64,000 nucleotides of DNA from Chenopodium formosanum. Its lineage: Eukaryota > Streptophyta > Magnoliopsida > Caryophyllales > Amaranthaceae. The notes beneath the pieces are model-generated. The model did no database searches and was not told the DNA's origin. It saw nothing but the letters and a program-made list of their open reading frames with translations. The stretch is taken from NCBI GenBank assembly GCA_024500155.1, contig CM044876.1, forward strand, positions 9,987,001-10,051,000. Direction: 5' to 3'. The first letter of the stretch is position 1. Every line of letters begins with the position of its first letter. Shown here in pieces: positions 55,820-64,000 of this stretch. The position numbers were made by a program, and so were the translations under genes.

Positions 55820-58800
55820 TTACCAAAGGAGCAAGGGAATATCATAGGCAAGCATGTCCTCAACTGTTTTAACCAGCTCCAGTTTGGGCCTCATTCTCTT
55901 CAATTTGTTAACATCATAGTTGTGATTGAGGACTTCTTTATACTTATCCGCACGAGGAAAATCTTCCAATGGTATTCCAAACTTCTTTGAGACCTGTTTC
56001 GCAAAGTTGATGATATGTGAGGAGATAGAATTGTAGAGAAAACAAAACCAAAAACCAAAAGAACAAAATTAGGATTTTGACTTGGAAATTAAAAGCATTA
56101 ACCTTCTCAAAGTCATCTTCAAGATTATCACAAATTTGAAACTGATCTGTAATCCTCCAGCTGAAAGGCATCTTTTTCTTCAGGTGACTCATAATACAAG
56201 CATGAATCTTCGCATCTTTGGCACGTTTTGCAAAGTCCATGATCTGTATAATTTGATAGGATAATTACAACCGTACAAATAGTCTCAAGATGAAAAAAGA
56301 AATTGCAACAAAAGAGGGAACAAGCAAGATTTTACAAAATTAAACTTACTATTCTTTCACGAATATCAGGTTTTCTGTAATTCTTCAGTTCATTCAGAAA
56401 GTCATTCTTTACTTTCTCCGAGAAGCTGCAGAAAACAGAATTGTATAATGACGTTGATTAAATGATTAGTAACAACAAATTCACCAATACTATGTAAATA
56501 TTAAGCAGATTATATCCAAGCCAAAAAGAATGTAAATTAACCGAAATCAGCCTGATGATAGACGTACAATATAGAGACATACAGACTATGAAGTAGATTA
56601 CTCTAGACAGTTGAGACCAATCATAAAACAAGACCTACCCAATATAAGCAGGGCAAGCATCAGGTCTATTTATAACCTTCCCAAGTGACCACATCAGTGA
56701 ACCATATGCTTTGGTCATCTGCAATTTGTACATTGCTCGATTAGTTACACTCCCTCCGCAAGTGTAATGTTGGCTTTTTTTTTTCTAAAAGCTCCATAAT
56801 AAGTCCAGTTCACTGGCAACTTTATTGTATTCTTTTTATCGCTCTCCTTATCAAATGACCTACATTTTATATACAAGCAACTCTCTTTGTACAACCCTAT
56901 AATTTCAAATCGAGATCTTACCATCTCAGCATTCATGCCATCAACCCTATATATAACAATACGGAACTTGTGCTCATGACCACGTAGTGATGAAAGTAAC
57001 CACTTGAATTCAGCACAAATCTCAGGGTTGTGAAGATTGAAAAAGAGAAGAATCATGTCACACTTTTGCGCACACCATAATATAATCTTTCTATATTGAG
57101 TGGTTATCACATGTCCACGACGACGAATCGCAGGTGTGTCCACAAAAGAAGCATACTCCAGCACCTGATGTCAACCAATGCAAACTCTAAAATTAGCAAG
57201 ATGAAAATTCACAGTGAATAAATATTTAATGGCACCGTATTATATATATAGTTACTTACCTTGTTTTTCAGCATTGCACCCTCCATACATGATAAGACAA
57301 CCGACCCACACATTTGAAGGGAATCCAATGTATCTGAATTTCTAGCCAACACAGACCCCGGCACGTTCTTATTAAAAAGTCCATGCTGTGAAATGAAATG
57401 ACCCAAGTTACTAACAACCAAAAAGTAACAAGAAAAAACACATTGTTTATTTGTTTCACAGATTTTCACACAAGTAAAAACCAATTGTGACACAACTATT
57501 CATTACACAACCGAAAATTCCAAGTAAATTAGCAGAAGAGAAAGGGCCAAACAATGATAGCATCTAGATCCTGGACTCAACTAAAAAAAATGCTAGTGAC
57601 AATAATACCTTGATAAAATAAAACTTGTCTGTATGGCCATATTCGGAACCTGTTGGATGTATAGCAGAAAAATAACATTTAGTGAAGTCAGAATCAAAGT
57701 ATTTCAATGCACATACATGAAAGCAAATACTTTGTAGAAGACCTGGATAATCACAGTCGAACAGTTGTTTCATTAATGAAGTTTTCCCGGTTGAAGATTC
57801 TCCCAACACCATAACAAGCGGGTCAAAGGCAAATGCAAGTCTATCCTAGCAAAAGAAAATAAATCAAATAAATTATGATGATAACATCTACTAAACAAAG
57901 CATGCGTGCTTAGAATTGACTACAAGGTATTAGAGTTTACCAACATAGGAGGTAGCGCAAAGTCACAAAAGTGATACTCAGTCTCCAATGGCTTCAGCTT
58001 TTCCTTGTATAGTCTCTCCATAACTTCTGCAAAGGACATTTCTGAAAAGTAAGGTTCCTGCCCACAAACACATCAAGGAAACAATCAACATACATACTTT
58101 TCCATTGGACCATTATGCAGAAATGCATCTAATCAAACATCAGTAAACAAGCAAAGTCCGTATAACAATTGTGCTAGAAAGGGAAGAAACAAAGAACTGT
58201 GAAATATTTTTTACGGGTTTACCATGTTGAGGAGGACTTTGAAACAGACTGCTTCAATAGGTGATTGTGCAGCATTAACAAAATGGATTTATTTGTTGTA
58301 ATGGCAAATATGACCAGAGATTTTATAAAAGGCATTTGAAAAGAGAATAATTCTGCAATCTTAAACATGGCAACAATCTTTGTAATTCCCATAATCATGC
58401 AATCCCATGATCTTCTCCTAGAACTACGTTGTGTAATTAGTTAGCATGATTTTAGCTGTATTTATAGAGTACTCAAACTAAACCAACTCACAAAATGTTC
58501 ATATTCATACTCAATTTGACTTTCGAGCACATTTAATATAATTTCTTTTTTTTAAATTTATTATGCACACTAAGTTATTATGTTGAGTTAATAAAAATTG
58601 ATTGCAAAAATTTCGCCAATAAAGAAGCAATATTCCCTATAAGTCATTAGCATATCATACTAATTTTCTATTGTAAATATAATCACATAGGTTATCAATC
58701 CGAATTACATTCCAACCAAAATTCAGATTAAAACTACTATTATTATGGAATTTAAACTAGGCCAAACCACATAATTAGCATTCAATTATACTCCAAACAT

Positions 58801-60505
58801 AATAAGATAACAAATTAAGCTTGAAATATAATCATAAAATTGATTAAACAATGTAATTTTTAGAACATAAGCTTACCTTTGCAGAAGGTTTTTTTTTTGC
58901 TTTTCCAGACATGCTTGTCCACTCTTCACCATTGATCTTTGATGCCTATCAATCACATACTATGCCACATTAAACTCGGCATTGGCATATAAACACTACT
59001 ACTACACTATTAAATTATTATCTCCTTCCGACTTTAGTTGTTACATTACAAGTTCAAATGACATTAACATATTAACCTCCAGATGAAGGGAGAATATCGA
59101 ATAGATCTTGAGCCATAATTCAATTACCTCAAGCAAAGTATGGCCCTTTCAATAGGCTTGCCTCTTGATCAGGTACAGGAAGAATACAGTCATTGATTGT
59201 TTTGGCTTTAAAGGAGCCGTCTCCTTCATGAGAAATCCAAGGGGAAAAAAAAAATAAATAAAAGCAAGTTAAGAAACTAATCCAAGTCCAAGAAAACATT
59301 ATTACAAGCAACAAATTATTAGAAATCAGTGCTTAGGTTTTTTGTATCTCTGTTTGCTTCTTGTTTGAATTCAAGGCACTGACATTGAGTAGGATACACA
59401 ACTTTTATAAAAAATATTTTCAAACTTGTCATTTTTTCTGGGTCCATATCAATATACACATAAATCCAGAATACTTACATTTTTTATTTACAGAAAAATG
59501 AAAGGCTATCAGATAGAAGATTGAAAAAGTGAAGAGACCTCACCTGCTTTTTTGCCATTATGGCAACAAATCATCAATCAACACTACATTTGAACCCAAA
59601 AGCCTCCTTTAATTGGACCTCTATCATAAGAAACAAACAAGTAAAATTTAGAATATATTATAAAATGATTGGAAGCTAAACTGATCTGTAAATAAATCTC
59701 AATTCGAAGATATCTAATAACAGGATCCTAAGTCACTCATACCTTAATTATTAAGCAAACCACTAAATCTAAGATACATAATGGATGTATGTTACCTAAT
59801 TCACTGTGTAAATAAATTAGACTTCTATAATTTGATTATCACTCCGTATGATTTAACTTACTTCGTAATATTTCAATTTTTAATACTTGTCATTTATAAT
59901 CATCAAATTAGACTGTCCATTCTAGGAAGTTCTGCAACAATACCCCTGAAGCTTGCACACAATATAAATATATTGACATCAATCTTATTTTCAATTCTCA
60001 TTTTTCTAATTCTGCACCTAAAACCACTTTCACTTTGTTTCATTATCCCTCCCTTTCAACACTATTTCATTAATATCATCAAGCAATGTGATAAAATTTC
60101 AATTAAGTTTGGTGTAATGCCATATATGTGACAAGCACTGCTACTCCCAAAGTCATCCACACAAAAAACTATCATCACCCTTCTTTAACTCCAAGCACCA
60201 GAAATTATATAACTCACAGCTATTCAAACCAATCAGAGCATGCTATCATGGTAGCAAAAAAATTCTAATACGAATTAATCTATAATTCACTTCTTATACA
60301 GTAACCATGAAATTCATATAAGCCTATACCTTATAGCACCAGGACATGTGACATTGCCAAATCATAATGATAGCATAACAAAATTCTAACGTCGAAGCTT
60401 ATATTTACATTAAACAAAACTTACATTATTCTTGCTGCTGGTGTTTTTAGTAGCCGTGAGTTGGACTGGGTCACTGGGAACAGCTTTTTCCACCATTAAA
60501 GTCAT
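55820..60505 (-). CDS. EHD-like dynamin-related ATPase without EH domain
   Basis: Eleven coding exons: 60505-60425, 58945-58877, 58057-57941, 57845-57743, 57649-57609, 57385-57260, 57164-56922, 56718-56639, 56425-56350, 56243-56103, 55993-55820; all borders GT-AG, phases agree, 416 residues. A non-coding first exon ends at 61219 (AAG|GTATGC). After a unique 50-residue N-terminus it follows plant EHD proteins: KLKPLETEYHFCDF, P-loop GESSTGKTS (104-112), GHTDKF (switch I), FVDTPA (G3), CDMILLFFNLHNPEI, LRGHEHKFRIVIY, YGSLMWSLGKVINRP, AKIHACIMSHLKKKMP, and the C-terminal LKRMRPKLELVKTVEDMLAYDIPLL. EHDs tubulate membranes in endocytic recycling. Odd points: no EF-hand/EH domain, DTPG is DTPA, and the NKAD motif is YRVD (251-254). 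It may be a divergent or weakly active paralogue. Exon a and the N-terminal linkage are less certain than the rest. Confidence 0.88.
59110..59565 (-). other. Possible alternative 5' exons of the EHD-like gene
   Basis: Two stretches inside the large first coding intron look exon-like on the minus strand: ATGGCAAAAAAGCAG|GTGAGG near 59538-59555, and 59112-59206 ending GAG|GTAATT after a pyrimidine-rich tract. Including the latter would introduce a stop in every phase I tried, so it is not in my coding model. It may be an alternative transcript or leftover exon material. Confidence 0.3.
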
Positions 60506-61218
60506 TTGCAACTGAAAAATAGTAAAATTGGTGTTAGGATTCTTTGAGAAATTTGGGGAGAAATTTATTAAGATTATAGACGAAACTCAAAAAAAAAAAA
60601 AGTTTACTCCATACTCCGCGGTGAAAATTATTTGTAGAAATTTAAAATTCAGTGATCAACAACATAGATAATTTTTCTCCTAATGCCTTTATTAGTACAT
60701 TGGTACACAAAAATCAATTGCCGGGAAAAATTCCAAAATTAAAAAAATCTAAATGAAGCCAATTCATCCTAATAAAGTCACTGAAATAATTTTAAAACCC
60801 AATTAAACATCAAATCCTAGGAATGCAATCAAAGCCAAAATAGCAATATTCACAACAGATCATGAAATGACCTCATGATAAATGGTGTTAATGATTTAAC
60901 TAATAAAAAGTATTTTGCTAATTATTCTAAAATCAAAAGAAATTACGTGATTGAAAATTGAAAATTGAAGGCTTTATTAATTACTAAAATGATGAAATTG
61001 CAGACTAACGCAATGATAATAGCAGATGATGCTTAAAAATTGAACAAAGTTTAGAGAGTTGGAATAAGTGATGAAATTGGACTCTGAAATCTCCATCTCA
61101 ATTGCTGATAATTATAATCCAGAACCCTAAATTAACTAAACAAATTCGAAGTATAAACAAACGATAAACCCCCTAGATTGTGGAAGTGATATTCGATGGT
61201 TACAAAATAACAGCATAC

Positions 61219-61310
61219 CTTAGAAGCTGCTTCAATGGAGGTTTCAGAGTGCGCAGTTCAATTGAGAGAATCAGAGAAGAGATGGAGTGTAAAATTGAGA
61301 GAGGAAATTT
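61219..61310 (-). other. Non-coding first exon and promoter side of the EHD-like gene
   Basis: Sequence ending TCTAAG|GTATGC (exon end 61219) without any ATG, then intron to the acceptor TTTTTCAG before 60511. The transcription start is not defined; exon start given is approximate. Confidence 0.5.
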
Positions 61311-61998
61311 ACGGTAAATAAGCAACAGTAAACGACTTACCCTCACTACTCATTTTTAAGGTGGTGTTATTATTTTATACGTTAGTATTGGATAACTATA
61401 TTAATATTTCACAAATTTTTGTATGGGGCAGGCCACACCATGTGGCCAGCCACAATTTATTTTATTTTTTTTTTTAAAAAAAAATAAATACTCCCTCCGT
61501 TTCTTATATCTTGCAACATTTATCATATTTGGGTGGTTCACATTTCTTGCAACAAGTTTTTTTTTTCCTCTTTTAGTAAATTTTTAAAGGTAAATTTACA
61601 TATGTGCCCTTATTATAACATGATTACTAAGCTGATTTCTACTAATCTAAATACAATTACCCTAGTTAAATCTAATCAGGAATTAATGATTCCCACCAAA
61701 AAAATCAACCCCCCCTAAATCTCCCCTCTTTATATTCATCAGATTAATGAACACATCTGTTCATCTTCCCAACTACTCCATTGAATGCGTTCTTCACCTA
61801 CCTGCATTAACTCCATGGCTATTTGCTCTCCCCCCTCTCTCTCCTCTCTCTCCTCTCTATTTAACAATCTCTCTTTCTCTCTCCTGTTCCTTCGGAACCC
61901 TAACTCATCTTCTCTCATTAGCCGTTTCCTTCCTCTTCCATTGATTTCCCCCTTCAGCGATTTCAGATCTGTGAAAAAACCAAAAAAAAAAAAAAAAA
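61311..61998. other. Bidirectional promoter region with half a Stowaway end
   Basis: Lies between the divergent EHD-like gene and the ORF at 61999. At 61491 there is CTCCCTCCGTTTCTTATATC, a Stowaway terminus, for which I find no matching right end. 61745-61980 is pyrimidine-rich (CTCTCTCCTCTCTCTCCTC) like a plant 5' UTR and ends in a poly-A tract just before the ATG at 61999. Confidence 0.45.
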
Positions 61999-63986
61999 AT
62001 GAGTTCCTCTTCTACCACCGACGCTTCACTGTTTTGCTACGAAAATCTCCCACCAGAAAAACTGATAAGTGTTTTATTTGTCCACTTATCATGGCATTTT
62101 AAACACGATTTTGTACTCTTTCCCCACTTCAATCCCTTTGTGCTAATTTGCATCTTTTGGCTTCCCCGTTCCTTTTTATGTGTGTTCTCATGTTTGTAGG
62201 TGCAATGAAAAATGGGTTAAATAGCATAAGCATGAAGAAATGCCTTTTGGAAGCAAAGGAAAGCAAGAGCGGGCGTGCAGCCTATAAGGAGCGGGCGCTC
62301 CTACCTGAACTGCCACAATATGCCTCCCCCTGCACTTAGAGGAGCGGGCGTGCACCTAAATAGGAGCGGGCGCTCCTCCCTGATCCTCTACATTCTGCCC
62401 CAATCGGCTGCAAGAGGAGAGGGCATGCAGAGAGCCCGGGAGCGGGCGCTCCTACTTACTGGAGCGGGCGCTCCTCCTGTTCTGAAGCCCGATTTTGACG
62501 GATTTTACGATGTAACTTTTGGGCATATAAATAGGACGCTTGACTTCAGATTTTTGGATCATCTTTCCTTTTAGTTTTCTTAGGCCCTTAGTTTTTCTCA
62601 ACCCTCATTAATTAGCTTAGATCTTCTCAAACTCAATCATTGTAGTAGATTAATTGAAGATTGTTCTCTTGAATTCAACAATTTCTCAACTTTGAAGCAT
62701 TTTAAGTAATCTTTTTCCTCCATCTCTTACTCTTTAATTTCAGTTTTTATTTACTTTGAATTGTTAAATTCCTCTCTTGATCTTGCTTAATTGTTGTTGC
62801 ATGTCCAATCTACATTATTCCTACTACTCCTCTCAACTTGTTAATTTAATGTTTGAATTGGAACTTGTTGTTTTGATGTCCCTCACCATGTTTAGTGAGT
62901 AGTTAATTAGCTAGGGGTTGGGTGAAGACCCAACCAAGCCATGGGTTGATTGATGTTTGTGCTTGCATGTTCATTTTGGGTTGATGATTGATTGTTAAAG
63001 AATTGGTTAATTGCATGTGTAATTGGATGGCTGCTTATTGCTCATGTATTCACTTCTATGCTTGCATTGAGAGATGGAGTCTAATTGTGAGCCTTTTCTT
63101 ATATGATTATGCTAAATTCCTCTTGATTATGGTTCCTTGTTTGAATGATGTGGTAGTATTAGTTGCAACAATTAGGTGAGAAATCCCAATTGCTTGTGCC
63201 TTAATGCTTTCTTGGTCCGATCGAAAGACAAACCCGAGTTAGTAGTCTACTTCTCATCGTTAAGACTTGGTTGGCCTATCTTGTTAGTTGAGTTTGGCTT
63301 AGGAATGCTTAGTGTTGTGGCTTCGAAAGAAGGCAACATTGAGTGCTCTCTCTATCACCCAATTTGTGTTCATGCTTGCCTATTGTTTTGATCCATTGGT
63401 TTGGTTGGGGTCAATTCCCATTTCCCCCTAGTGTTTGTCTCCATAGTAGTTACATAATCAAAACCCCCAATTTGTGACCGAACTAGATTGCAACCGTTTC
63501 ATACTCTCGGTGTACTTACCCATTCCCTGTGGATACGATCCTCTACTTACTCTAGACTTGTCTTAGGTTAGTTTAGGTAGAATTATTGTTTGGTTTTAGG
63601 GTAATTGTCCAACGACCGATATTTCCCTCTACCAAAAACCCATTGATGATATTCCTCCAGGCACCACTAGATACATCTGTGAGAGGGGATCTAGGAAGAT
63701 CAAACCTCTGCGTCGCGCTAGGTTGAGGCCATTGTACTTTCACTGCCGCCGAGGTGCTAAGCTTACTGAGTACATATCCTCAGACGATGAAAGTGAGGTT
63801 AACACAGATCTTGTTTCAAAAAACCCTAAAAATGATGTTGAGGTGATAGTTCTGGAAGGGGGGAGTGAAGGTGAAGGATCTGGAAAGGGGAAAGGTGTTG
63901 GGTCTTCCAAAAGGGCTGTGACTGAGTCCCGTAACAAAGGGAAGGGAGGTGCTTCTGGATCTGGTGGTTCTGCTTCTCGATCTTAG
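61999..63986 (+). pseudogene. Unrecognised ORF split by a solo LTR
   Basis: The first part, 61999-62062, starts MSSSSTTDASLFCYENLPPE; the second, 63640-63986, runs from IDDIPPGTTRYICERGSRK through RRARLRPLYFHCRRG and SSDDESEVN to a Gly/Ser/Lys-rich tail and a stop at 63984. The solo LTR between them has a 5-bp duplication. Disregarding the insertion and one copy of the duplication, both parts are in one frame, about 136 residues. I do not recognise the family: Ser-rich start, a basic Arg/Cys-containing middle (CERG, HCRRG), an acidic patch, a basic low-complexity end. With the LTR in place the frame reads into LTR sequence and stops at 62199. It could be a host gene, or part of another mobile element. 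Confidence 0.55.
62063..63634 (+). mobile_element. Solo LTR of a Ty3-type retrotransposon
   Basis: 1572 bp from TGATAAGTGTTTTATTTG to ..CTCTACCA, flanked by AAAAC (62058-62062 and 63635-63639). No retroelement genes inside. Carries a GC-rich cluster (62265-62475) with six or more versions of GGAGCGGGCGCTCCT/GAGCGGGCGTGCA, and near the 3' end CCCTGTGGATACGATCCTCTACTTACT, similar to the solo LTR at 30415. The open frames inside (62148-63391) are not proteins. Confidence 0.85.
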
Positions 63987-64000
63987 GCTGTGGTTGATGG

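Noticed and set aside
61491..61560. Complete Stowaway MITE
   Set aside because: Only the left terminus CTCCCTCCGTTTC is present; no inverted right end with a TA flank was found.
62148..63391. Several plus-strand frames
   Set aside because: They fall entirely within the solo LTR.

Overview
The window is a stretch of AT-rich plant nuclear DNA. Its genes carry GT-AG introns and encode plant-specific families, and it is heavily loaded with copia and Ty3-type LTR retrotransposon remains, MULE-, CACTA-, Tourist- and Stowaway-type DNA elements and long A/T tracts. It looks like a eudicot. The frequent ACTCCGTA-like words make me think of Caryophyllales/Amaranthaceae, but that is a weak inference.

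Layout. 1-5.3 kb: repeats and a truncated FAR1-like ORF (minus). 5.3-6.4 kb: a two-exon secreted eight-cysteine defensin-like peptide gene (plus) with a Tourist-type MITE in its intron. 9.55-13.6 kb: a complete six-exon ABI3 orthologue (minus; A1, B1, B2 and B3 domains, about 796 aa), the seed-maturation and ABA-response transcription factor. 13.6-25.6 kb: a gene desert with a TIR element, degenerate tandem repeats, a TTCAT-rich element and MITEs. 25.7-28.0 and 43.6-46.8 kb: two tandem paralogues encoding ankyrin-repeat/PGG membrane proteins (BDA1/ACD6-like). They have identical exon structure and a nearly identical 3' half. Between them lies about 15 kb of nested transposons: a 5'-truncated copia remnant, a foldback element, a solo LTR (TSD CAAGG), a MULE-type element (9-bp TSD) with a CACTA element nested in it (3-bp TSD), and a complete, very young copia element (identical 262-bp LTRs, TSD ATGGA) whose pol is broken by one stop codon. 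48.2-51.8 kb: an LRR-XI receptor kinase of the RGI (root meristem growth factor receptor) type (minus). 55.8-61.3 kb: an 11-coding-exon EHD-like, dynamin-related ATPase gene (minus) that lacks an EH domain and has altered G3 and G4 motifs. 62-64 kb: an unrecognised ORF split in two by a solo LTR (TSD AAAAC).

The genes do not form a pathway; this is ordinary plant gene order with islands of transposon nesting. ABI3 acts in seed development, the ankyrin/PGG pair and the defensin-like peptide are probably defence-related, the receptor kinase probably perceives a peptide hormone, and the EHD-like protein probably acts in membrane traffic. The most unusual items are the divergent EHD-like protein, the ORF interrupted in frame by a solo LTR, the ankyrin pair with signs of gene conversion, and the well-preserved nesting of elements with recognisable target duplications.
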